Shown: one piece after another, positions 6,583 to 14,289 of the stretch
Numbering within the stretch: the stretch's first letter is position 1
How the letters are laid out: each line of letters opens with the position of its first letter
Assembly (NCBI GenBank): GCA_038212015.1
Contig: JBBQUY010000060.1
Location: 1 to 20,745 of the forward strand
Source: JAGQUL01 sp038212015
GTDB lineage: Bacteria > Actinomycetota > Thermoleophilia > Gaiellales > SKUG01
Reading direction: 5' to 3'
Length of the DNA stretch: 20,745 nucleotides
Position numbers and translations under genes: made by a program
Notes under the pieces: model-generated
Told to the model about the DNA's origin: nothing
The model's database searches: none
The model's input: the letters and a program-made list of their open reading frames with translations, nothing else

Positions 6583-8717
6583 TCGTCCTGGTCGCGGCAG
6601 TTGCCGCGACGATGCTGGCGGCGCTCCTGCCCGGAGCTGCGCTCCTCGGCGCGACGCGAGCGTTCGTTGTCGTCCCCGCGCTGCTGCGACCCGCGGCAAC
6701 GGTCGCCGCGTCGGTGCTCGTGACGTCAGTCGCGCTCGCCGTCGCGATGTCCCTCGAGTGGTCGATGAACCGCATGCTGCTGCTGCTCGGGGCGATGACG
6801 ATCGCGCTCGTGGTCGTGGCGCTGCTGCGCATGCAGCCGTCGCGCGGCGAGCGACGATCGCTGCTGGATCGATGCCGCGCGGCGGCTCCGTACCTCGCGC
6901 CGGGCGCGGTACTCGTCGCGCTCGGTCTGGCGGATGCGCCGCACGCGCGCTCGGACACCTACTGGCACGTGGCCCTCGCGCGCAAGATGACGGAGCTGCC
7001 CGAGCTGTCGAGCGCAGCGCTCGCGTTCGAGGCGGGCGCGCCCGGCAACGCCAACTATCCGCTGCCGTCGTGGCACGCCGTCCTGGCGGTCGCCGATCGT
7101 GCGCCGCAGGTGGATCCGTGGACTGCGGCGTGGTTCGTGACGATCTGGCTCGCGCCGGTGGCGATGCTCGCGTTCGGTGCGATGGCCGCCGAGCTCATCG
7201 GGGTACGGCGCGCGACCGTGGTCGGGTGCTGGACGTTCGTGGCGATCGTGGTGCTCGGCTACGGTCCGTACTTCTACGCGACGCGCTTCCTGTCGTATCC
7301 GGGCCAGGTCGCGATCTTCGTGGTGCTGCCGATCGTGGTGGTCGCGGTGACGCGTGCGATCGCGAGCGATGGCGAGCGACGCGCGGAGCAGCTCGGCGTG
7401 GCGGTGGTCGGCACGGTCGTGATCGGGATCCTGCACGGCAACTACGTGCTGTATCCGTCGCTGCTCGCGTTCGGGGCTGCGGCGCTGCTGCTGCTCGGAG
7501 CGCGGGATCGCTGGCGCGGTGCGACGTTCGTCGCCGGGGCCGTGACGCTGGCTGGGGGCGTCACGCTCGCCGCGCAGCTGCCCTGGATCACCGCCGACGA
7601 CAATTTCCTGCGGGGCGACAGCGCGCCGACCGGCGAGCCGTCCGCGTTCATCCGGCATCGCGACGTGTTCGCCGGCAGCGAAGGCTGGTTCCACGTCGAG
7701 CTCGGTTCGCTCGCGACGCAACCCTGGCTCGTGCTCGGCGCACTCGCGCTGTCCGTGCTGCTGTACGTGCGCCGGCGCCGCGTGGGTCCGTGGGTGGTTG
7801 CCGGCTACGCGGTGGCGATCGTGGCGTTCGCCGCATTTCCGCCGTTCATCAACCTCATCGATCGCCTCGGCTCGGTGACGCCGGCGACGCGATTTGATCG
7901 CGTCTATCCTGCGGCGATCGGTGTCGCCGCGATCGGATGCGGGATCGGGTGGCTGCTCGAGCGGGTGTGGCAGCGCGGCGCGGTGCTCGGAGCGGCGGCA
8001 AGCGCCGGTGTGTTCGTCGCGCTCGCGGTCGGCACCGCGGCGCTCGATGCGCTCCGCGACACAAAGCGGATCGTGGTGACACCGTTCGTCGAGGCGCGCT
8101 GGGTCGGCGGGCTGGATCCGAGTGTGCTGCCACGCATCGCGGTGATCGTCGTGACGGTCGCGATCCTGGGGGTCGCGGTCTTGGTGCGCGTCCGGCACCA
8201 GATCCGAGCATTCGCCGCGCCCACCGCGGTGAAGCCGCGGCGCCGCCGGCACGTACTCGCGGCGCTGGCGGTCGTCGCGACCGTCGCGGGACTTGCGCCC
8301 GCATCGATCGATCGCGCTCGTGCGACGTGGCAGCCCGATGCGTACGAGCACGCAGCGCGCACCGATCGGGAGTTCACGCGCATCGACGTGTATCCGGCCG
8401 CCTCCCGTCGCGCGGTGCAGGCCATCGAGCCGGGCGCCGTCGTGCTCGCCGGATTCAACGACGTGCGCCGCATCGCATCACTGTCGCCGGTGCAGTCCGT
8501 CGAGGAGAGCGTGCTGCGTGAGCTGATGGGTCCGCCGCTGTCCGCACGAGCAGCGTCGACACGGCTCGATGAGCTCATCGAGGAATGGGACGTCGATGTC
8601 GTGGCCGGCAGCCGCTTCGACGACTCCTTCCAGCCACTGCTCGATGCAGCCGCCGCCGATCCGGCCCGGTTCGAGGACCGATCCGCGGGGACGCTGCGCA
8701 TCTACGACGTGCGCTGA
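6579..8717 (+). CDS. Polytopic membrane protein, GT-C glycosyltransferase-like
   Basis: This 712-residue integral membrane protein has about a dozen hydrophobic segments through residue 600 and an extracytoplasmic C-terminal domain of about 110 residues (from ASRRAVQAIEPGAVVLAGF). After the first helices comes a loop with HARSDTYWHVALARKM (Asp126, His130), the position of the catalytic Asp in GT-C enzymes that use polyprenyl-phosphate sugars. YPLPSWHAVLAV follows a few helices on. A second gene (14290) has the same architecture and loop, so they are paralogues. It overlaps the GT2 gene by 4 bp (ATGA), which implies matched expression: GT2 makes the lipid-linked donor and this protein would transfer the sugar outside. 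A polysaccharide polymerase is an alternative. Family assignment is by architecture and motif. Confidence 0.85.
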   Translation: MIVLVAAVAATMLAALLPGAALLGATRAFVVVPALLRPAATVAASVLVTSVALAVAMSLEWSMNRMLLLLGAMTIALVVVALLRMQPSRGERRSLLDRCRAAAPYLAPGAVLVALGLADAPHARSDTYWHVALARKMTELPELSSAALAFEAGAPGNANYPLPSWHAVLAVADRAPQVDPWTAAWFVTIWLAPVAMLAFGAMAAELIGVRRATVVGCWTFVAIVVLGYGPYFYATRFLSYPGQVAIFVVLPIVVVAVTRAIASDGERRAEQLGVAVVGTVVIGILHGNYVLYPSLLAFGAAALLLLGARDRWRGATFVAGAVTLAGGVTLAAQLPWITADDNFLRGDSAPTGEPSAFIRHRDVFAGSEGWFHVELGSLATQPWLVLGALALSVLLYVRRRRVGPWVVAGYAVAIVAFAAFPPFINLIDRLGSVTPATRFDRVYPAAIGVAAIGCGIGWLLERVWQRGAVLGAAASAGVFVALAVGTAALDALRDTKRIVVTPFVEARWVGGLDPSVLPRIAVIVVTVAILGVAVLVRVRHQIRAFAAPTAVKPRRRRHVLAALAVVATVAGLAPASIDRARATWQPDAYEHAARTDREFTRIDVYPAASRRAVQAIEPGAVVLAGFNDVRRIASLSPVQSVEESVLRELMGPPLSARAASTRLDELIEEWDVDVVAGSRFDDSFQPLLDAAAADPARFEDRSAGTLRIYDVR

Positions 8718-8741
8718 GTGGTTCCACCTGCACGCAGGAGC

Positions 8742-8747
8742 TAGGCT
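8742..8747 (+). promoter_or_regulatory. Candidate -10 box for a leaderless lipoprotein gene
   Basis: TAGGCT is followed by 8 nt and the ATG at 8756. The identical hexamer with the same 8-nt gap precedes the flippase ATG at 12236. It lies 24 nt after the stop of the GT-C-like gene, so this gene is probably transcribed separately. A short CCTGC/GCAGG hairpin (8727-8738) sits just before it. Confidence 0.5.
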
Positions 8748-8755
8748 GCGCGTCG

Positions 8756-9691
8756 ATGTCATCGAGACGGAACTTCCAGGGCACGACCGCGAGCCGACTG
8801 TTCGTCGCCTGCATCGCATGTGCGATCGTCCTGTCCGGATGTTCTTCTCCGAGCTCCTCGGACGGCGATGCGTCGATCGGAGCGGGTGACCGCATCCCCG
8901 CGTCGTCCGCCGACCCGAAGAACGCGTCGATGTCGCACGCACACGGGATCGGTCGCAATCCCGCTGACGGCGATGTCTATGTGGCGACGCACCACGGGCT
9001 GTGGCGCCTGCGCGATGGCGACAGCCTGGAGCTCGTCGGCCGACACCTCCACGACTTCATGGGATTCTCCGTGGTGGGTCCCGACCACTTCGTGGCGAGC
9101 GGGCACCCCAACTCGGTCGACGGTCTGCCCCCGCATCTCGGCCTCATCGAATCCAAGGATGGCGGAACGTCATGGACCAGTCGGTCGCTGCTCGGTGAAG
9201 CCGACTTCCATGCCCTGCGCGTGGTCGGCGACACGACATACGGGTGGAATTCGCAGGACAGCGCCTTGATGGTGAGCACGGATCGTCGCGCGTGGAAGAC
9301 CCTCGTCGACGGAGCGATGATGCTCGACGTGGCAGTCGATCCTGCGACCGGGGAGACCCTGCTCGCGAGCAGCGCGAAGGATCAGACGACGCTCGAACTG
9401 CGACGCAGCACCGATTCCGGGCGATCGTTCACGACCGTCGAAGATGCGCCGCAGCTCATGCGCTTCGTGTGGCCCGAGCCGGAGCAGGCCTGGGGCTTCG
9501 GCGTCGACGGCACGGTCTGGATGAGCGACGACACGGGGTCATCGTGGAAGCGGGTCGGGAGCGTGAAGGCGCCGCCGGACGCCGCCTCCGGCGATGCAGA
9601 CGAGCTGATCGTCGCGGCCGGCGGCAAGCTGCTCGCGTCGACGGATGCCGGGCGAAGCTGGGACGAGCTCGCCAGCTACGAGGAGCCCTGA
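8756..9691 (+). CDS. Secreted lipoprotein with BNR/Asp-box beta-propeller repeats
   Basis: This 311-residue protein starts with a lipoprotein signal: basic RR near the start, a hydrophobic core LFVACIACAIV and lipobox LSGC with Cys29. A Ser-rich linker follows. The mature part carries Asp-box repeats of the sialidase/BNR type: SKDGGTSW (about 133), STDSGRSF (218), SDDTGSSW (257) and STDAGRSW (295), plus a degenerate copy near 174. This indicates a small beta-propeller outside the membrane. HAHGIGRNPADGDVYVATHH is characteristic of the F510_1955 family of exported propellers. An enzymatic role is not supported, as no sialidase Arg triad is evident; ligand binding or assembly is more likely. 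The last 16 bp overlap the end of the convergent receiver gene. Confidence 0.88.
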   Translation: MSSRRNFQGTTASRLFVACIACAIVLSGCSSPSSSDGDASIGAGDRIPASSADPKNASMSHAHGIGRNPADGDVYVATHHGLWRLRDGDSLELVGRHLHDFMGFSVVGPDHFVASGHPNSVDGLPPHLGLIESKDGGTSWTSRSLLGEADFHALRVVGDTTYGWNSQDSALMVSTDRRAWKTLVDGAMMLDVAVDPATGETLLASSAKDQTTLELRRSTDSGRSFTTVEDAPQLMRFVWPEPEQAWGFGVDGTVWMSDDTGSSWKRVGSVKAPPDAASGDADELIVAAGGKLLASTDAGRSWDELASYEEP

Positions 9692-10077
9692 CGAGCCGGC
9701 GCACCGGCCGCTTGGATCGCGTCGGCGATCGCGTCGGGCGCCGCGCCTTTTTCGATGTACTGATCCGCACCCTGGGCGAGCACGTCGTCGGCCACGACCG
9801 CCGCCGAGAAGCCGGACAGCACGATCACCTTCGCGTCCGGTGCAACCAGCTTGATCTCCGGCAGCGCATCAAAGCCCGTCATGCCCGGCATCGACAGGTC
9901 GAGCAGCACGACGTCCGGCTGCAGGAGCTTGGCCTGTGCGATCGACTCGGTCCCGGTGGAAGCCTCCCCCACCACGTGGAGACCCGGTCGAAATTCGACG
10001 ATCAGCGTCAGCAGCCTGCGGATCGCCTCGACGTCGTCGCAGATCAGGACCCCGATTGATGACTCGTCGTCAGGCAT
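9676..10077 (-). CDS. Stand-alone CheY-like response regulator receiver
   Basis: This 133-residue protein is a complete receiver domain and nothing else. It has the acidic pair Asp14-Asp15 (VLICDDVEAIRRLL), phosphoacceptor Asp60 (VVLLDLSMPGMTGFDAL), the switch Ser88 (VIVLSGF) and Lys110 (QYIEKG). All residues needed for phosphorylation are present, but there is no DNA-binding or enzymatic output domain, so it must act by protein contact or as a phosphorelay intermediate. Its ATG overlaps the stop of the upstream pseudo-receiver/H-box gene (ATGCCTGA, 8 bp). The two are translationally coupled and probably phosphotransfer partners. Its 3' end overlaps the convergent lipoprotein gene by 16 bp. 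Confidence 0.93.
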   Translation of the reverse strand: MPDDESSIGVLICDDVEAIRRLLTLIVEFRPGLHVVGEASTGTESIAQAKLLQPDVVLLDLSMPGMTGFDALPEIKLVAPDAKVIVLSGFSAAVVADDVLAQGADQYIEKGAAPDAIADAIQAAGAPARQGSS

Positions 10078-10744
10078 CGTCGGGGTCGCTCGTGGATTTT
10101 CGAATCAGCTGATCCGTCCGGATGCCGGACGCGCGAAGCTCCGCGAGCGAGCGACTGACGACGTCCTTGGCTCGGTCAAGCGTTTCCGCGAGCGATGCGG
10201 CCGACTCGTCTTCGCGACCGAGTTCGAGGGCGAGCTGGGCCGCGACGAGGCCCTGCACGACTCCGTCGTGGAGCTCGAGTGCCTGCTCCTGTCGAGCGTT
10301 CGCCAGGTCCTTCTCGCGCTTGGTCTCGGCCGCGCGGTGTTCGAGCGAGTGCTGCAGGCTCTGGACGTCGGCGAAGCGTCGCAGCGTGATATCGATCGCG
10401 CTCTGCAACTCGTCCGGCTTGCCGTTGACGATGTACGCGTACAGACCGATCTTCGCGGCGTCATTCACCCACGGGGCGTCGTGCCCGTAGAGAATCGCGA
10501 TCACCGGGCAGTACGCCTCGCGCACGATTTCGGTGACCAGGTCGATCGCGTGTACCGAGTCGTCGCCGAGACCGACCAGCGCGACGTCCGGCCGTTCCTG
10601 CGCGGTGAGCGCGGCGACTTCCGTGACGGTGACCGAACGAGCCACGACTTCGTGACCCAGTCCCTCCACGACCGCGGCGAGCAGCTTCAGTCGATCGAGC
10701 TTCTCGTTCGCGATCAGGACTCGCAGGTGCTTGGTTTCCGTCAC
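10070..10744 (-). CDS. Degenerate receiver fused to a histidine-kinase H-box, without ATPase domain
   Basis: This 224-residue protein joins two signalling parts. Residues 7-125 follow the receiver fold (LRVLIANEKLDRLKLLAAVV, RPDVALVGLG), but the phosphorylation site is lost. The acidic pair is Asn13-Glu14, the acceptor Asp is Gly58 and the Lys is Asn107 (YIVNGK). Similar receivers usually carry an ANTAR RNA-binding domain. Here a coiled stretch (129-155) leads instead to ALELHDGVVQGLVAAQLALE, an H-box of the HisKA_3 type with His159, and a second helix to about 205. The protein then ends: no N, G1 or G2 box is present, so it cannot bind ATP as a kinase. The GTG at 10744 has a GAAGG Shine-Dalgarno. 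It could be a phosphotransfer protein or a dimeric adaptor for the coupled receiver. Confidence 0.85.
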   Translation of the reverse strand: MTETKHLRVLIANEKLDRLKLLAAVVEGLGHEVVARSVTVTEVAALTAQERPDVALVGLGDDSVHAIDLVTEIVREAYCPVIAILYGHDAPWVNDAAKIGLYAYIVNGKPDELQSAIDITLRRFADVQSLQHSLEHRAAETKREKDLANARQEQALELHDGVVQGLVAAQLALELGREDESAASLAETLDRAKDVVSRSLAELRASGIRTDQLIRKSTSDPDDA

Positions 10745-10808
10745 GATGACCTTCCCTCGATGGTACCGATGGCCTACCCACCGCGAGGCCGTTCACACCA
10801 CGATCAGA

Positions 10809-12236
10809 TCATTCGGCGACGTGCGGCGCGCGACGCAGGTCGACCAGCCGCAGTCGCACGACGATCACCAGCCACGCGATCCCGCTCGCCGCGGCGACGA
10901 CCGTACGGGCGATGTCGTCCTGGAACACGAACGGAGGCAGCGAGGCCGCCGCGCCGACCGCGATCCCCGCACCTGCGCGACGAAGGTCGACGAGCGCACC
11001 GTGCGAGGTGAGCACGAGCACCGCGAGCACGGCCATCGCTCCGACGCTCACGGCAGCGACGCCCCACGCGACGTCCGTCACGGACTGCTGGTCGCGGCCG
11101 AGCCGCAGGCAGACCAGGGCGAGCACGACGAGCCCGAATCCGTTGACCACGAGCGCCGCGCGGAGCCGACCGATCGCAGCGTCGACCGCGACGAGCGCCG
11201 CGAGGATCGTGACCGCACCCGTCGCGAGCGCGAGCGGAGCGGCGACCAGCCCATCGACGCGGAACTCGGCACCGAACACCGCTCGAGCGGCAGCGTCGCC
11301 TGCTGACATGAGCACGAACACTGGTGCGGCGACGAGCACGATCGTGTCGGTCATCGTGCGGCGGATCGCAGACCGCCGGGCATCCCCGTCGATCGCCGCG
11401 GCAAGCGCGGGCACCATCGCCACGCTCGTCGCCTGCAGCAGGAAGAACGGAACGTGCGCGATCGTGCCGAAGGCGACGTAGGCCCCGAGCTGCGTCGACC
11501 GCTCCCCGAACACTGCGGAGACCGCGAACACGTCGATGACGAACCAGGCGCTGATGGCGATCGACGTGAGCGCCAGCGGCAGGATCGATGGCAGCATCGT
11601 CGAGCGGACTGCGGCGATCGAGCCCGTGGCCGCCGGCACGCGCGACAGGATCGACAGCGATGACACGAGCGGCGCGACGACGTAGCCGACGACCGCGCCC
11701 TCGAGACCGAACGCGATCGCGCCGCCCACGACGAGCGCCACGCGCGCGACGGCGTACGCGACCTGCGCGATCGCCTGGCGCCGATAGTCCCGTTGCCCGG
11801 TCGGCCAGGCGAGCAGCACGGCGTTGGTGCCGAACGTCAGCGCGCCGAGCGCGCCGATCATGAACTGCTCGCCGAGCCCGTCGGCGCCGAACGCCGACGC
11901 GAACAGCGGCGACCCGACCACGCCCAGCACCGCGAGCCCGAGGCTCAGCCGGATGCCGAGGCTGCGCCCCGCGCGCCACGCCGTCGCCTGGTCGACCGTG
12001 CCGCGCGCCATTTCGCGCGAGACGGTCGTCGACAATCCCTTCACGAGCAACGCCGTCAGCACCGTGATCCACGCCATCACGACGCCGAACGCACCGAAGT
12101 CGCCTGGCCCGAGCACGCGCGCGGTGACCGTCGTCACCACGTAGGCCGTGACGACATACGCGACATTCGCGAGCGCGAGCAGCAGCATCCCGCGCGCGAA
12201 CCCATGCGTCGTGTCCTGTGTGTCGTCGTCTGCCAT
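10809..12236 (-). CDS. Polysaccharide flippase (Wzx/MATE-MVF-like membrane transporter)
   Basis: This 475-residue polytopic membrane protein has about 12-14 hydrophobic helices and no large soluble domain. It resembles O-antigen/teichoic acid exporters of the MOP superfamily. It opens with GFARGMLLLALANVAYVVTA and VLGPGDFGAFGVVMAW, the LGPxxFGxF signature after helix 1 seen in Wzx-like flippases. LLVKGLSTTVSREMARG (the R-exchanger loop) and a second half beginning near STQLGAYVAFGTIAHVPFFL follow. It would move a lipid-linked oligosaccharide across the membrane, fitting the phosphoglycosyl transferase, GT2 and GT-C genes nearby. Codon 1 is read as ATG 12236, 8 nt after a TAGGCT box; an adjacent GTG (12239) would add one residue. 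It precedes the H-box gene by 64 bp on the same strand. Confidence 0.88.
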   Translation of the reverse strand: MADDDTQDTTHGFARGMLLLALANVAYVVTAYVVTTVTARVLGPGDFGAFGVVMAWITVLTALLVKGLSTTVSREMARGTVDQATAWRAGRSLGIRLSLGLAVLGVVGSPLFASAFGADGLGEQFMIGALGALTFGTNAVLLAWPTGQRDYRRQAIAQVAYAVARVALVVGGAIAFGLEGAVVGYVVAPLVSSLSILSRVPAATGSIAAVRSTMLPSILPLALTSIAISAWFVIDVFAVSAVFGERSTQLGAYVAFGTIAHVPFFLLQATSVAMVPALAAAIDGDARRSAIRRTMTDTIVLVAAPVFVLMSAGDAAARAVFGAEFRVDGLVAAPLALATGAVTILAALVAVDAAIGRLRAALVVNGFGLVVLALVCLRLGRDQQSVTDVAWGVAAVSVGAMAVLAVLVLTSHGALVDLRRAGAGIAVGAAASLPPFVFQDDIARTVVAAASGIAWLVIVVRLRLVDLRRAPHVAE

Positions 12237-12244
12237 CACGGCGG

Positions 12245-12250
12245 AGCCTA
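12245..12250 (-). promoter_or_regulatory. Candidate -10 box for a leaderless flippase gene
   Basis: On the minus strand TAGGCT is followed by CCGCC, then GTG ATG. The gap to the ATG is 8 nt, identical in hexamer and spacing to the lipoprotein gene at 8756. It falls in the 29-bp gap behind the upstream gene. Confidence 0.5.
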
Positions 12251-12268
12251 CGCGGCCGGGACCGCCGA

Positions 12269-12904
12269 TCAGAGCAGCTCCTCGACCGCACGCAGCACGA
12301 GCGGCGTGACCTGGGCGGCATCGAGTTCGTGATCCCAGGCCGCTTCACGCACTGCGTGCTCGAACGCATCGGCGTCGAGCGGACGTCCGAGCCGTGCCTG
12401 GACCGTCGTCCGCACGTGCTGTGCGATGTCACGCGCGGCATCGGCGTTCAGGCGCGCCGAGATCTCCAGGTGCCGAGCGAGCGGCGTTCCGTCCGGCATC
12501 GTCAACGGATTCGGCGCGGCCGCCATGAGCGGCTCGTAGCCAGACAGGAACGACTCGCCGAGCACGCCGGTAAGGCGCGTCGCCCGTCGGTATTCCTCGG
12601 CCGCATCGCGGCGCGGGGCATCGGCGGGTGCGAGGTCGAACCCCCACGCGCGTGGCTCGGCCTCGACTTTCGCGACGAACAGCTCGCGCTGCTCGATCAT
12701 CGTCAGCAGCGACTCCACGCTCACGCCGAGCGCCTGCGCCTGCGCCTGGATCAGCTCGTCGGCCTCGTCGGCGAGCGAGACGTCGCTCCCGTCGCTGCGC
12801 TGCTCGGGCGTGCGAACGTGCGGGGTGGTCGACACGCGCGACGTCGCCTCCGGCGTCTCGAGCGGGTTGCGACCGCGGCCGAGCAGCCAGTCGAGCAGCT
12901 TCAC
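12269..12904 (-). CDS. Unrecognised protein coupled to the M16 peptidase
   Basis: This 211-residue protein has no family I recognise. It begins with a short amphipathic, possibly membrane-touching helix (MKLLDWLLGRG). A Ser/Thr/Pro linker (about 15-40), a helical segment with ADEADELIQAQAQALGVSVE and LLTMIEQRELFVAKVEAEP, and a largely helical C-terminal half (RRATRLTGVLGESFLSG, then ADAARDIAQHVRTTVQARLG) follow. There is no signal peptide. The GTG start overlaps the peptidase stop (GTGA, 4 bp), a strong sign of co-translation. Substrate delivery to, or control of, the peptidase is a guess from this coupling only. Confidence 0.8.
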   Translation of the reverse strand: MKLLDWLLGRGRNPLETPEATSRVSTTPHVRTPEQRSDGSDVSLADEADELIQAQAQALGVSVESLLTMIEQRELFVAKVEAEPRAWGFDLAPADAPRRDAAEEYRRATRLTGVLGESFLSGYEPLMAAAPNPLTMPDGTPLARHLEISARLNADAARDIAQHVRTTVQARLGRPLDADAFEHAVREAAWDHELDAAQVTPLVLRAVEELL

Positions 12905-14178
12905 ACTGACGCGGTGGCCGGGGCCAGCAGCTTCGCGAAGCGCTCCTCGTCGTCGAACGGGCCGACGATGGCGAGGTTCAGCTGCTCCGGATCGAACACG
13001 GCCTTGGCGACGCGACGAACATCCTCGATCGTGATCTCGTCGATCGCGGCAAGTGCCTGCGCCGGCTCCCAGTAGCCGTTCTCGACGGCCTCGCGGCGCG
13101 CGCCGAACATGATCAGGCCGCGCGTGTCTTCGATGCCGAGCACGAACTTGCCCTTGAGGTAGTTCTTCGCCTTGGTGAACTCCGCCTCGTCGGGACCCTG
13201 CTCCGCGAGCTTGGCGAGCTCCTCGAGGATCGTCGTGATCGCCAGGTCGATGCGGTTCACGTCGACGCCCGCCGCAACGACGAGCGAGCCCGCATCGGTG
13301 TAGGCATCGTGGTGGGAGTAGACGTAGTAGCAGAGGCCGCGACGCTCACGCACCTCGGTGAACAGTCGGCTCGACATGCCGCCGCCCAGGATCGCGTTCA
13401 TCACGCCGAGCGCGTAGCGGTCGTCGTCGAGCAGGCTGATCGCGCGCACGCCGAGCAGCAGGTGCGCCTGCTCGGATTCTTTGTGGTGGAGCTTCACCTG
13501 CGGGCCGTCCTGTGACCAGACCGCGTCCGTGCGCGTGCCTTCGTTCGCGCTCGGCAGGGCGAGGAACTTCTCGCTGACTGCGGCCTTGGCACTCGCCGAG
13601 ACGTTGCCGGAGAGGCCGACGACCGTGCGGTTGGCCGAGTACCAGCGATCCGTGAAGGACTTGAACAGGTCGCGGTCGGCGGCCTTGATCACGGCCTCGG
13701 TGCCGATGATGTCCCAGCCAAGCGGCGTGTCGCCGTACAGCAGGTCGTCGTAGACATTGCCAACGTAGCGCTGCGGCAGGTCGCGATACATCGCCATCTC
13801 TTCGAGGATGACGCCCTTCTCGCGCTCGATCTCCTCCGGATCGAAGTTCGAGTGCAGCAGCATGTCGGCGAGCACGTCCACGGCCAGGTCCAGGTGCTCG
13901 GCGGCGCACTTGACGTAATAGCCGGTGTACTCCTTGCCGGTGAAGGCGTTGAAATCGCCGCCGATGCCGTCGATCTCCACCGAGATGTCGCGCGCCGTGG
14001 GGCGGCGTTCAGTGCCCTTGAAGAACATGTGCTCGGCGAAGTGCGCGATCCCGCTCTGGTGTGCCTCTTCGAAGCGTGAGCCCACGCCGAACATGACGAG
14101 GGCCGTGGCGCTCGGCGATTCGTCCTGCTGGGCGGTCAGCAGGCGTACGCCGTTGCTGAGGGATTCGAACTCGAACAC
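12901..14178 (-). CDS. M16 family zinc peptidase (mitochondrial processing peptidase-like)
   Basis: This 425-residue protein is a single M16B-type half, likely cytoplasmic and dimeric. It carries the inverted zinc motif HFAEH (His46, Glu49, His50) followed by MFFKGTERRPTARDI, with Glu126 in KGVILEEMAM about 76 residues later as the third ligand. GGDFNAFTGKEYTGYYVK (the substrate strand) and the C-terminal-domain GGGMSSRLFTEVRERRGLCY block with the Arg/Tyr pair that contacts substrate are also present. This matches the active subunit family (PqqL/YmxG/MPP-beta). The start is GTG at 14178 with a clear AGGAG 7-9 nt before it; the longer open frame to 15081 is a shadow of the divergent membrane gene. 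It shares a GTGA overlap with the unknown downstream gene. Confidence 0.95.
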   Translation of the reverse strand: MFEFESLSNGVRLLTAQQDESPSATALVMFGVGSRFEEAHQSGIAHFAEHMFFKGTERRPTARDISVEIDGIGGDFNAFTGKEYTGYYVKCAAEHLDLAVDVLADMLLHSNFDPEEIEREKGVILEEMAMYRDLPQRYVGNVYDDLLYGDTPLGWDIIGTEAVIKAADRDLFKSFTDRWYSANRTVVGLSGNVSASAKAAVSEKFLALPSANEGTRTDAVWSQDGPQVKLHHKESEQAHLLLGVRAISLLDDDRYALGVMNAILGGGMSSRLFTEVRERRGLCYYVYSHHDAYTDAGSLVVAAGVDVNRIDLAITTILEELAKLAEQGPDEAEFTKAKNYLKGKFVLGIEDTRGLIMFGARREAVENGYWEPAQALAAIDEITIEDVRRVAKAVFDPEQLNLAIVGPFDDEERFAKLLAPATASV

Positions 14179-14220
14179 TGCGCTTCTCCTTCGGGTGCCG
14201 TGCACCTCGTCTCGCGCAGG

Positions 14221-14254
14221 TAGGGTGCCTCCCGCGCGGCTTCCGTGATCCATA
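14221..14254. promoter_or_regulatory. Divergent promoter region between the M16 peptidase and GT-C paralogue
   Basis: On the minus strand TATGGAT (14254-14248) is the best -10 candidate for the peptidase and leaves a leader of about 60 nt with a Shine-Dalgarno. On the plus strand TAGGGT (14221-14226) could serve the membrane gene. The two overlap in a space of 111 bp between start codons. No clear -35 boxes were found. Confidence 0.35.
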
Positions 14255-14289
14255 CCACGCTCGCGCGAGCCTCGAACGTCCAAATCTGC

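Noticed and set aside
5347..6699. A 450-codon minus-strand frame opposite the GT2 gene
   Set aside because: It is a high-GC antisense shadow with no recognisable motif, while the plus strand carries a complete glycosyltransferase.
6726..8351. A 541-codon minus-strand frame within the GT-C-like gene
   Set aside because: It has Arg/His/Asp-rich antisense-shadow composition and no domain. The sense strand encodes regular membrane helices.
8756..9691. Active sialidase
   Set aside because: Asp boxes are present, but the catalytic Arg triad and the N-terminal RIP/RLP motif are not, and the protein is short. It is called as a propeller lipoprotein only.
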